Shown: piece by piece, positions 46,001 to 55,967 of the stretch
Numbering within the stretch: the first letter of the stretch is position 1
How the letters are laid out: the number at the start of each line of letters is the position of its first letter
From: Scolanthus callimorphus
Lineage: Eukaryota > Cnidaria > Anthozoa > Actiniaria > Edwardsiidae
Direction of reading: 5' to 3'
Assembly (NCBI GenBank): GCA_033964015.1
Contig: CM066913.1
Coordinates: 24,826,790 to 24,890,789, forward strand
DNA: 64,000 bases
Notes under the pieces: model-generated
The model's database searches: none
Told to the model about the DNA's origin: nothing
What the model saw: only the letters and a program-made list of their open reading frames with translations
Program-made: the position numbers and the translations under genes

Positions 46001-47588
46001 TTAAGGACATTCAGAATTTTGACACCAGAAAATTAGCACTTTTAAATGAAGGTGGAATTGTATTTTAATGATCTTGAGCCAACATAAAAAAGATTTTGCC
46101 TAGAACAATAAAGGAAAAACCTGTTATTTAAGTCAGAATAAACTAGGAGTGTAGATTTGACATAATGAATAATGAATGGCATTGTGAAATTGTGTTTTAG
46201 GAGTTGCTATTAGGACTAGCATTTAAACAACCAGAGGTTAATATCTTTGAAATTTGTTTAAATCCCAGAACAGATTTTTGATGAAATCTCTACCCACAAC
46301 AAAGAAAATGTCCAGCTGGGGTTCCCCCTCAAAAGCTTGCCTGATTACAGGCTTTAGGGCATTGCATGGTTGAAAGGGAGTTTTATGAATACTTGGCCTT
46401 TTTCAGCCACTACCTAAGCTTATTAACTGTGATGATGAATTAATTATAAGACCCTATTAAACACTGAACTGTAAACTAACTAGATGTAGTCCTAGCCCCA
46501 AAAATGCCTAACAAACATTTCGAATCATTTTACATTTTCTTATAAAACATGGAGCAATCTGTTTGATATTTTACAGTTTAATAGGTGATGTATCTTTTTA
46601 ACAGGAAGAGTGCACTCTAACCAGGAAAGGGTTTTTTATCAGTTAAATTCACACAATAAGCTGGGAGCAGGTGCTTCTGAGGGGTTTTAACTTCAAAATC
46701 AACTTCTCTTTTCCACTCTAGAAAGGATCCAATGTATCACAGATTTCACCAGCCAAATGCCAAAACTAATTATTTCTCTGATATAACTAAAATCCACATA
46801 TAATTAGAAGTAAAACACACAGAGACAACTATACATGACACATTTTACTCACGTCTTTCATTAAGAGTCTCCTCAGCCTGGTTGTCACAGCATTCACCCC
46901 CTTCTTCATGCTCCTTTTTTACTTTCACCACTTTATCAAATCTGGGTGTAGCTTCTAAGGCTTCTGCTGAATGAGTACTGTGAGGGCTCCCACATGTGGA
47001 ATTGTCTCCATTTTGATACTCAGAAATGTCTCTGTCAGATCTTTGAGGTGAGACTTTTTCTTTGCTCATTCTCTCTCGTTCTATGTCCAAGCTAACACTC
47101 TTGTGAAATATGCTTTCAAAGCCTCTCTCCCGCTCTAGCAAGCTCCGGTGCCGTTGTAATTGGTGGAACGAGAAGCTATGCTCATGAGGGCTTATTCTGC
47201 GGAAAGCACTGCCTCCATTAAATACTGCTGTTGGTCCACTAGTCTTGTGTAGCAGTCCTGAGCTAAGGTGGGAATGGATTTGGAAGAAATGTGGATTGTA
47301 TTCAGGTGATACCCTCTCGATGTAAGATTCACTGTTTGGTTGACTGTGGTATAGGGAGAGATGTGAAGCTCTATGCTGGTATGGTGAAGAACTCAGTACC
47401 ATTCTATGAACTGCATTACTATCCAAATACCCACTGTTCGGCGAGGAATACACTGATGGATAGTCATTTAATGGCCCTGGTGAAGAGGTAGAAGATCTTG
47501 TACCCTCTGCTGTTGATGCTAAAACCATTAATGCAGGTGATGTGAGTGGATTAGGCACAAAGGCAGTCCCTCCTAATTTTTCCATCAT
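31017..47588 (-). CDS. RNF220: E3 ubiquitin-protein ligase RNF220 orthologue, fifteen coding exons
   Basis: Exons: 46853-47588, 38856-38976, 38611-38656, 38038-38109, 37691-37730, 36933-37084, 36099-36210, 35299-35398, 35048-35134, 34531-34604, 33997-34048, 32980-33034, 32242-32286, 32075-32149, 31017-31088. All phases agree across the introns (1839 bp, 612 codons; vertebrate proteins about 566). Residues 1-18 (ending FVPNPLTSPALMV) match the conserved N-terminal block. A first Cys/His finger is at about 255-280 (CCPICGLTIRGGEMESHF). TYLRVCANR lies at about 326-334. A second module is at about 364-387 (CPVCESL...HVEACLRK). EEYEWAGQTRIRA with LLEGGFRG and GDDSEEFGKPQY follow. The C-terminal RING reads C560-C563, C576-H578-C581-C584, C595-C598, ending LRRIYL. 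Vertebrate RNF220 ubiquitinates SIN3B and GLI-pathway targets and stabilises beta-catenin; whether that holds here is inference. Confidence 0.95.
31629..31933. mobile_element. Palindromic MITE family B, 305 bp, in RNF220
   Basis: GTTACAGCTAAAACCGTTGC at the left is matched by GCAACGATTTTAACTGTGAC at the right. Inner arms pair as TTGCCCTGTTTCGCCTAGTG and its inverse, and GAGCCAAT with ATTGGCTC. It lies in the intron before the last RNF220 coding exon. Confidence 0.8.
32075..32286 (-). CDS. RNF220: RNF220 RING exons 13 and 14
   Basis: Exon 32242-32286 (acceptor TTTTCACCTGTAG, donor GTAAGT) encodes EKQTATEKVKCLICM, with the first RING cysteine pair. Exon 32075-32149 (acceptor TATCTTGTAG, donor GTAAGT) encodes VPLVSISCWHVHCEECWLRT, with the central C-x-H-x2-C-x2-C ligands. 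Both are phase 0/0. Confidence 0.95.
32407..32731. mobile_element. Family A MITE with internal 114-bp tandem duplication
   Basis: The ends CATTCTCGTAC...CCCCGGCTC and GAGCCGGGGAGCTCTGGG...GAGAATG are inverted. The core is doubled: 32468-32581 and 32582-32695 are almost identical. The outer flanks ATTTGCATT and ATTTGCTTT suggest a 9-bp target duplication with one change. It lies in the RNF220 intron between the exons at 32980 and 32286. Confidence 0.8.
33542..33676. mobile_element. Palindromic MITE, 135 bp, in RNF220
   Basis: TTACACGGTGGCTCGAAGAT returns as ATCTTCGCGTCACCGTGTAA. Between them GAGTTTTATTTTCTCG and CGAGAATAAAACTC, then AATATTTTAC and GTAAAATATT, also pair. It is followed directly by (AAT)n and by TTTATATAGCGC...GAGCGCTTTACAA (33709-33750), a hairpin-forming motif common in marine invertebrate repeats. 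Confidence 0.8.
34771..34940. mobile_element. Palindromic MITE, 170 bp, in RNF220
   Basis: AGCAATAAAAATACTTTCTG returns as GAAAGTACTTTTATTGCT. The inner arms GTGCTCTCTGG / AGAGAGCAC and AAACTTGAAAGATTTCAAGTTT close the hairpin. ATATCAACTATCAAAAACA occurs on both sides (34626 and 34949), suggesting a larger duplicated flank. Confidence 0.7.
35135..35298 (-). other. U12-type (minor spliceosome) intron in RNF220
   Basis: The 5' splice site is GTATCCTTA, the U12 consensus. A branch-site match TTACTTAAC (consensus TTCCTTAAC, one mismatch) lies about 14 bases before the acceptor CTTTAG. The intron is 164 bp. It splits the glutamine codon of GKPQY between 35299 and 35134. A U2 donor at the neighbouring position is not available. 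Most other introns of the gene have ordinary GTAAG- or GTGAG-type donors. Confidence 0.85.
35546..35605. repeat. 15-bp tandem repeat, four copies
   Basis: GGTTGATCAGTGATT repeated exactly four times in an RNF220 intron. The unit contains the palindrome TGATCA. No spacers, so not a CRISPR. Confidence 0.9.
35952..35978. repeat. (AAGGT)n microsatellite
   Basis: About five AAGGT units inside an RNF220 intron. Another impure pentamer run (GGAATA-type) is at 34988-35034. Confidence 0.7.
36668..36860. mobile_element. Family A MITE, in RNF220
   Basis: Begins CATTCTCGTACCCAGAGCTC, carries the GATTGGCTGATTTTGAACGT core, and ends GAAGCTCTGGGTTCGAGAATG. It lies in the intron between the exons at 36933 and 36210. 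The open frames over it are shadows. Confidence 0.8.
38239..38459. mobile_element. Family A MITE, in RNF220
   Basis: It has the same ends and core as the other family A copies, with GGGGCATGCGCAGAAAGG and CACCAGAGTATCCCCCCGCG. It lies in the intron between the exons at 38611 and 38109. Confidence 0.8.
39311..39760. repeat. Poly-G tract followed by TCTTTTAGGG-type irregular repeat
   Basis: A G26 run at 39311-39336 is followed by at least six spaced occurrences of ATCTTTTAGGG/TCTTTTAGG between 39348 and 39705. It closes with GTCCCACCCCGGGGG. The layout, a homopolymer cap plus loosely iterated TTTTAGGG units, suggests a decayed, widely dispersed repeat and not coding DNA. Confidence 0.6.
42350..42660. 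repeat. Dispersed repeat D, CpG-eroded copy lacking the MITE
   Basis: ACAGACACGGTTTTTGAGAA, AGTCAAGGTCCAGCAG, ATGGCACACCAAAATAT and GCCGCGAAGGTTCTCAGT occur here in the same order as at 61290-61900. There the family C MITE interrupts it. The segment at about 42352-42420 is inverted relative to the other copy. Confidence 0.75.
46853..47588 (-). CDS. RNF220: RNF220 first coding exon
   Basis: Encodes 245 residues. After the conserved FVPNPLTSPALMVLASTAE block it is Ser/His-rich and poorly conserved. It ends with a SUMO-type VKKE motif (residues about 226-229) and the donor GTGAGT in phase 1. The start is chosen by alignment to the vertebrate N-terminus; the codon before is also ATG-compatible (ATGATGG). 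Confidence 0.9.
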
Positions 47589-48348
47589 TTGTGCAGTTAT
47601 CTTTTCTCTTTCTCTCTTTATGCTTGCAAAATTTTTACACCTTCCTTAACTCCACAAATTTCCAGAGACAGGCTACTGGAATTCAAAATAATTACTTTTC
47701 AAATTAAACTTTCACCACTGATATTGTTCTTCTTGATCAGATGGAATTTAAGTGGTTTACCAATAAAATTGTCCTTGGAAAAAGTTTTAGTGAGATTTGT
47801 CAATGTTTTGTGTTGACAAATTACTAGCTAACGAAAATATGTAAAGAGTCCAAGCTAATCATTTCGTTAAAATCCCACATTATTAGTGTAGTTTTGTGCT
47901 AATAGCTAATGTTCCACTTTAAACAAGGCCAGCACAGTTCTATCTTGGAAAGTCCAAAGACCATACAAAATTCCAGAGAGGTGAAGCTGAATATCGGTCT
48001 CACTTTCTCTCCGCGTGTTGTGGTTCAGTCGTTGCCAGCTGACTTTTAACACGACCAACTGATTTCCATGCTAATTTAACGTGACCAGCCAACTCGATGT
48101 CAAGTCTTGAAACTACTAATCAACCCAAAGTCGCCCAAACTACTTCGAGTTCGGAGAAATAGCGGCTGGAATATCAGGAAGCAAAAATACAAAACTGCCC
48201 GAGTTTCCTATCGCAAAATATGCTAGTGACCGTCAGCTATTCCCTCATTAGAGTGTTAAACTTCAGCTTTCTAGCGAGTTAGCCGGAAGATGTGAAGGAT
48301 TAAGTTTAGATAGAACTGTGCTCACTTCGAGACAAATCTTCAACTAAC

Positions 48349-48400
48349 CTGCACCTGGTGGACTCCAATGTTTTATGTTGTTGTGCATTGCGCATGCGTA
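48349..48400 (-). promoter_or_regulatory. Candidate RNF220 5' non-coding exon and NRF1-like site
   Basis: On the minus strand GTGCAG|GTTAGT at 48349 is a good donor about 760 bp upstream of the start codon. Just upstream, TTGCGCATGCGTA (48388-48400) is one base from the NRF1 palindrome. A CpG-rich patch (48421-48475) surrounds it. TATA-less, CpG-rich start regions with NRF1 sites are typical of broadly expressed animal genes. The matching 3' acceptor near 47.6 kb is not clear. Confidence 0.45.
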
Positions 48401-51400
48401 GTTCGACCGTTCCAAGTTGTCCTTCGCGCGCGCGTCACTATGTTGGCAGACTGGGCTCGAAGCGCTTCTCAATCAAATAGATTCAACGGCCTCCTTAAAC
48501 TTCTAATAGCGTCTTTAAAGCCGTGATGAAATTTCCCTTTAGAGCATAAGCAAAAAGCTTTAATTTTGCTATTTCAAAAGGGACCTGCTGATTTAGCCCA
48601 CTTAAACCAACATTTGTCGATCGATACTTCCAACGAATACTGCAAACATCCGCCCCAACTCAAAGTTTAATAAAAATTTTCACTTAAAACACCTCTGCGC
48701 CTTTGACTTGTTTGAGTTCATTTGAGATTCAGCGGTAAAAGATTTATTTTAAACTGCAAATAGATATTTGCACACAAGAAAATTAAATTTATCAGTTTGT
48801 AAAAATCAACGGGGTGGTTCAGCATGGGGTGGCTTCTTAGAACCAAAATTGAGCGACTGGGATTCTTTAAACTTTAACCATATTTAGAATATGAAAAAGG
48901 AGTTGCTATAACATTCATTAACACGTTTAACGAACCTTAGTGTAGGCCGTCAAATAAATACCCAGCAAATTATATCGAGCGAGTGATAACAAAGTTATTT
49001 TTAATGAACAAAAGTGGCAGCTTAAGACGAGTTTAGAGATAAGGCCTAGTTGTTCTTGTTTACTCATATTTGCGCGTCAACACTTACATGCGACTTGCAC
49101 TCGAACAATTAGACCAAGCTCTTGGATTTTCCGGTTGTACCAACGAACTATCCCCATCAATTAGTTCCCCGGTGTTTTGAGGAAGTTTCCGTTTTCAAAT
49201 ATTATTAAATGAAGAGTGGAACTTTTGAATAGGCAGGATACAAATTTATCAAAACTCAGTTGGGGAACGAAGTGGCCTGGAGGGGACCCATTGTTATACC
49301 TGCCAGAAAATATCTCCCTTGAGTATTGCCTTGGCTTGTCTTGTTTAAGAAAAAATACAAATGATACAGTTTTCACAATAACTATTTATCTCAGACTCCA
49401 CCTCGGCAACTCTCTTGCTATTTGCCTTTGAGCCGTAAACAATTTCTTGGAAAACTTAATATTTCAGCACCGCATGTATCCCTCGTTGAAAATGATTTCT
49501 CCAAGGTCATGTTGGAGGTTCTTTTAGGAAAGGGAAATGTTTTTTATCGTGCAGACGTAAATGAACTCATTTTTTGACCTGAGAATACTAATTAAATTTA
49601 ACTAAACAGCTTTTTTACACGGCTAAACAACATCATTAAAACACCACAGTTCAGCTGTGGACGAACAGTTCAGACTTCGACGTTAGAAGCAACTACATAC
49701 TAACAATAATCAACACCCAAAACGTTTCGGTTTCCAAAGCATGCTTTTAAACACATTTCCTAGTATTTTGCTTGATGCTTGAGTATAAATACTCTAAATA
49801 ACCTGTTTAGCTTTTATTCCCGAGCCTTTTAACGCCAATAGTATAAACAATATTGAAGAAAACAGTCAAGACCTAACTTAAAGCACTTTTGTTTTGATTA
49901 AAGTTCTTTAATTCACTTCCCCTGAAACAGTACAGGAGTAAAAAAAATATTAAAACATTTGGTACCATTAGAGGACCTTTACTGTATTCATCAGCACTCA
50001 GGAAATATAGGTCGGTGTGGAATCGGCCAATTTCTATGCTAATTGGCTGCTATTTAGACTTGAAAATAAACTAGAAAGACCCATTAAATCCCAGAATCTT
50101 CCCTTAGGGGCTTCCAAGCAACTAAACACGGTGTACTCTGCATTTCGAGCAAATAATTTTGGCAGGGTGATTATTACACCTGAGTTGAGTTAGGGGACCA
50201 CTTGAAAAGCAACCATGGATAACTTCAGTTCAGAGTACGTAGCAGCATTTTTTTATTCTCGTTCTAATGAAAAACTATCTCCCGCCGTTCTTTTGATACT
50301 GAACAGGAAGAGAAGTTCTGAAGCGGGCGGCACAAAGAGATATTGTAGAAACGCATTTTTAGAACCAGCCCCGGGTAAGCCTTTGTTCGATAACCCCGAA
50401 GCCACCTACATAGCGAAGATAAACTTTCGATACTATTTCCACTTAAACAGCTTTGCTCACACATGCCAAAAACTTATTGGAAATTCCCACCTACCCTAAC
50501 GCATTTTGTTAAATGGGTATTCTTCAACTTCACAGTGAATTGAATTTGCCCTGTGAAAAAAGCAAATCCTTCCGCTCAAAATCAAAATGAAATCTCTTAG
50601 AGCAATCATCGAAAAACTTGATAGGAAAAGTAAACACTCTCTTAGAAAGCATGCAAAGAGCAACGCGCGTCAGGAAAATTAACTGATGGCTGAAAAAATC
50701 AAATAAAAAATAGCAGTATTCAATTATATTAGCCTGGGCAATCTGTTTGATTTTCCTTGGGTGAAAGAAAACTTTACACCTAAAGGAGTTCTGTTTGATT
50801 AGGGTCGCTATTTCAAATGCGCAATTGAAGTTGAAATTGAAAATATGAATTTAGGTGTGGTTCACTTCAAAGTGATTTTACCACTCGTGTTAAATCTTGA
50901 AGTAAAAACAAGTCCCTTTAGCCTTTTGCTTGCAAATGAAGCTCCCGAAGCTTAAATTTAAATTTTGCAGCTGCCCTTTTCCTTTGTCCTAAGAAATGAT
51001 CGTATTATGGCTGTTAATAAAGCAAAATTAATCAGCGGTACAAAAGCATTATTCGTTGTCCCTAAACACTCCTCAACGGTGGTATAGCACTAGCCTTGTT
51101 GGACTCTTGAAACTAATAGCTCCCTTAAGAACAAACACAGGCTTTGCCCAAAATTGGGCACATTGATAAATCTCGACTCGTTTTTTGACGGCTAATTTCT
51201 CCTAGAGAGGTACATTTGTCAAAGAGATCAAACAACTGACCTATCACAGAACAGAATCCTCTATTTCCTAACGCTGCGCGTACTTGAAAATAGCCGTTTA
51301 CGAAGAAAAAAGGAACTTCAGTCGCGCATTTCATCTGCCTTTCCACCTGGCTAAGTGATTTCCATACGATAAACACGCACATTGAGAAATTTCATTAAAA

Positions 51401-54400
51401 ACCTAAAGAGTAGTTTGGGTGATTTAAAGTGCGCGTACAATCTATTTAATGGGCCGATTTTAAACTCCATTTTCGAGTTCTATACACGTAAATGTCCCAG
51501 TTAAATAAATTCAAAGTGTTTTACTAAGTGAATATGGATTATCTGAAACGCCTTTTAAAATAATCGTACAGATTTCACATAACGCCGTTATAAATGTGAT
51601 ATTTTTTCGTTGTCCCACCGGCAGTGTTTAACGCACAATTCGAAAACAAAAAGATACAACAATTTATGTTAAGATATTGTCAGGAAGCAACCCTGGATTA
51701 TATTTTAAAAGGTACCGCCATACCCGTGTCCTTCTATATATATTTTCCTTTGGGTCTTTCTTTGGTCTTGTGATTTTCGTGAAGGATTTACTGCTCTCTC
51801 GCTTGGCGATATTATTATTTTTTTATTTTCAAGTCAATCAGAGTCATCAAAAGCACAAGAAAAGCAATTGCTGCACCGTTAATAGTGAACTTATTCAAAT
51901 TTCGCACCTTTTGTCATTGCCGATTAGTACAGTTAACCGGCGAATAATTGGTTCTGTGAGTTTCGCGCTGAAAATACACATAAGATTGAACAACATTAAA
52001 GTAAAAAATCGATGATGTTTTTCAAACTCGAAATGTCGGTTATCTTTCTGCTTCCGTTCGTTTATTCATTGGAATTTTGCGCTGGTGAATTAACGCGATT
52101 AGGGTAAGAGACGAAACAACTTCCCACGAAAAACCAAAATCTGGGAAGATAAAATCTAGTAGCCCCTACGGGCAGGCTTCTGGCAAAGAGATAAGTGAGG
52201 AATTGTGAGCCAGAACAATTACCGAGTTAGCCACACAAAAAACAATGTTTATTTTTCTCGAGTTTGTATCGCAACTGGAAATACTAATATTAAAATTAAG
52301 GAGACAGAGGGGACATTGTTTGAATGCAGAGCTCGAGTTATTGGACGGGTTTTGACTGACCTGTCATTTCAGATGTTTAAGCAGAAATCTAAAAACGCTT
52401 TCTTTGATGTGTAAATTAAGCGGGATATGTTTCCCAACTTATCAAAGCAGTTCTGAGAGGCCAAGGGGTGAAGTAATACTATACACTTGTGCGGCAAGTC
52501 GTAAGCGCGCGCCATGGCAAATTGAAAGGCTGGGAAATCATGTCAGATTAAACAAGTGGTCGAATTAACGAATTGCCCTTTCCTGTGAAATCCCTGGAGC
52601 TCCCCTTTTTGGGATGAAAAACTTCCTCGCATTTCTCAAGCAGTTGTTTATTCTATCAGTTAAATGATCAAAAGAAAGGCGCATTCTTTTAATCCGTTCG
52701 AATCCCCCAAAAGTTGCCGAACGACCTGCCCATCTTGTTTCTGCCGACGTTTTACAAATTTGAGGGTTTAAACAACGGAAAAGAGGTCGCTACTTACAAT
52801 CTATTTGCCGAAGATGTCGGGAAGATCAGTCAAACTTGATTAAAAGATCGGAATTAGAAAAAAACGTCTTCTCTTAAGTGTACCATTATTTATTTCGTTT
52901 CTCGTTAAACCATAGATAAGATCTACGTAGTGGTACCAGTTCTTTCCAAGTAGAAACCCGAGACATCTGCTCGAAAGAAAGGGACCCGTCCACAAATTAG
53001 TGTTTAAATTAAATTCACAATTTCTATGAAGCAATTCCATTTTTTGACAAATATATAGCTAATATTGACTTTTGTAACCAGATTAGACGCTTGGCACACC
53101 GTCTAGAAGGCTAACTAAAACATTTATTCGTCCATTGCCAGTCTGACGTGTTAAGAAAAGAAACCATTTCGCGGCAAAGCCACAGAGTGAAATAACAGAA
53201 AAAATAAAATACACAATGCAAGAAGACAACAAATTACAACACAACAAACTAGCTAGGTTACTGGACACGTCAATGTCAAACTTTAAAGTTCTCTTGCTCA
53301 ATATCCGAGGGAGTTAATGACTGATATTTTAGTGCCAAAATAGCAAAGGCATTCATCATTCTATCAGAAACGTCGGAGTTGGTTTAGACTCCAACTTCAA
53401 GAAGGGGAAATTGAGCTTCCAGTATATATGAGAACGAGAATTAGTGCGTCTAAATGCAAACTCGAGAAACTATAGTTCTCACAAGTTGAATTTACAAATA
53501 ACTATTTATTATATCTTGCAAGGTGCCAACTAGTTTTCAAGTTGTTATATAAAAGCTGCCGAAAAACGATTGAAATTCACTGGGGAAGCTGGGTGACTTC
53601 TTTCTTTCGCCAAGAGACAATACTAAGCCAACTGGCTTCAGTAATTAGCTTAGCTCGTAAATAACTTACAGCAACTAGAGATTCACGAAGTTCATAGCTT
53701 CAATACTTGGTTTTGGTACCTTTTAAAGCCAGGCGAAAAGATACAAAAATTTGAAAAATAATTGTGAGAAAATTACATGCTATACATGAATATAAAGCGC
53801 CATTGTTCACACCTCATTTCTTGTATTCTCAACCGCGCAGCTCACTTTCAGTCTTGGCTGAATTCATTACCGGTATATTTAAAAACAATTATTTCTTGCC
53901 TATTGTTTAATTTATTATCCCTGTGCGCTAATCAGAAAACTGGTGAATAAAGGAGACATGATTGGGATTTCTGATAAGCAAAGCTACTAGGATGACCAAG
54001 ATAGCTGGGGGAACTTGGCAAAATGGCTGACATAATCGATGAATTAGATTAGAACTTCTCTCTTAAATAATACTATAATGATTTTCAGTTATTCATGTCG
54101 TAGTTAAAGTAAAAGAAGATAAGAAAATTATATTGGAAAAGTGAAATGTCGGTAATTTATATTTGACACAGAATTTTGCCGATAGTATTATATTATTTTG
54201 TTGACGGTAATCAGTTTTGCAATCTTTAAAATCGTTTCTGTGCGTCTATTTTATGTATCTTAGGTGTTACGAATATTTCGCCGTCTCTAACGTGAGCAGA
54301 GTGTCTACGAGAGTGCAGTAAATAATGATAAAATAGTAGCTAATAATGCAATAAGTTCCAATCAACCCCAAGTGTTAACATGGACGGAAACACTTGTGCT

Positions 54401-55677
54401 ATTGAAAAAGAAAGGACAAGCAGGGAGGAATAAAAGCAGCACGTGAGCAGCTTGATTCAAAACGCTTCTTTCCTTGCGTCATTGTTCCTAGAGGTCTGAC
54501 GGGATTTCCATAGCGATCAGCAGAGTGTGCGTGTTTGCAAACCATTGGTAACTAAGAAAGTTCTTGAATCGGCTTATCAGTAACGTAAAAACAAAATTGA
54601 ATGCCACGTTTAGTTAAGTAGATTATCGCCCTTTAAAGTTCCGCAAAAAAGCTCGCACTTCTAGCCAGTAAAACGAAGTTCAAGTGGCTCTTTTAACCTT
54701 GCTTTTTCTTCTTCAAAAGCAAAAGAAAATTGATTTCTAGTTTTTGTTTTCAGACTTGCTACAAAAGGGCTTCCGAGACCCGTCAGGGGCCTCAAGTTTG
54801 ATTCAATTATTTTCTTTGTATTTAAAATCAAGATGGCTTTTATTTGATTTCGAAATACTATTTTTCTAAAATTCAGTTACCAAGTGAGTTGCGGGCGTCG
54901 AAACCATACACTTAACAGGGAGACGGCGGTAGATAGCAGTAGGCGGAATTTTAAAGGGGGCGAATTCCTGGTAGAGGTTCGCCCCCGTCACGCGTTGAAT
55001 AGCCTGAATTTCAGCCGTCTTTCCTTCGCAACGAGTTGAAGTGAAGAAGAATTAAACGACGTTGAAATTCAGGCTACGCGTTGAAGCAAACGAAAATATA
55101 GAGAACTGGCTAGATTTTCGAAGAGGGAGAGGGGAGTATTGGCTCGTTCGGATGTGTAACTGTATATAGCTACTGTATTTCAATAGGTCGCCTGGTGAGC
55201 TTATAACGCCGTGCAATTTGTTCCTTTTTCACTAGATCTATGAATGAACTAGAGAATCCCTGTTCCCTCTCGGTCTGGGGCGTGAACGCATGAGCACTCC
55301 TTGATTTCACTACAAGTAACTATTATCTATGAATATATCCTGCAACAGCGCACTAGTGGCGGAGGGGGGGGGGGTGTCCCTCGTATATGAGGCCTAATGG
55401 GGCACATATACTGGTATGGGTTTGGGGCTCCCGAGGTCGTTTTTCGCTTGTTTGGTTTCTGATCAGATAGCCGTATGTATTTCAGTATGGTTACCCTATA
55501 AACATTTCAATTAAAGTTTTGCCGCTTTTTGTGACATTGAAAGACAGTTTATCTTAAAACCTTTACATGGATAATATAAAAAAACCGCTTTGATTCCGAC
55601 CAACTGGACCACCCTGGCGACTAATTTTAGGTCTGCGCGGTAGGGTATACAATTTTAACTGTATGTCTACTTTAAAG
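48401..55677. other. AT-rich intergenic DNA, no gene seen
   Basis: No frame over about 110 codons and no recognisable domain or splice-linked exon set on either strand. A weak inverted pair TAGCCTGAATTTCA / TGAAATTCAGGCTA at 55009-55074 may mark a short palindromic element. It could hold distal regulatory DNA, but nothing here can be named. Confidence 0.5.
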
Positions 55678-55845
55678 TAAACTCCTGAACTCTGAACTCC
55701 TCAACTCTGAACTCCAGAACTCTGAACTTTGAACTCCTGAGCTCCTGAGCTCTGAACTCTCAGTCGAAACTCTGAACCGTTCGAATGCTAGAAGTTATGT
55801 TGTTAAGTTATTGTTGTTGAACTCCGAATTCTGAACTCTGAACTA
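55678..55845. repeat. GAACTCT/GAACTCCT minisatellite
   Basis: Around fifteen imperfect units of GAACTCT or GAACTCCT in tandem, interrupted at about 55765-55818. Confidence 0.85.
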
Positions 55846-55947
55846 TGGTAGGGTATAAAAATCGAGGATTTTGTTTTTTTTTTTCTGATAGGGTCAGGTT
55901 TTGGAGACCTCGACAGCACACACCCTTACCCAAAAATCAGTGGAATA

Positions 55948-55967
55948 CCCCCCCCCCCCCCCCCCCC
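55948..55967. repeat. C20 homopolymer
   Basis: A poly-C run followed by GGAATCTCGAG. The upstream TAGGGTATAAAAATCGAGGA and GATAGGGTCAGG resemble the TTTTAGGG-type repeat next to the poly-G at 39311, read in the same style. Confidence 0.8.

Larger units (their letters stand above)
38977..46852 (-). other. RNF220 intron 1, 7.9 kb, CpG-poor over most of its length
   Basis: Between about 40.3 and 46.9 kb the DNA is AT-rich and nearly free of CpG: 7 CpG by eye in 42001-43020, against about 42 in 48001-49020. No exon or palindromic MITE was recognised in this part. The first 1.3 kb (38977-40250) is different: it has ordinary CpG density and a poly-G-bearing repeat. Confidence 0.7.
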
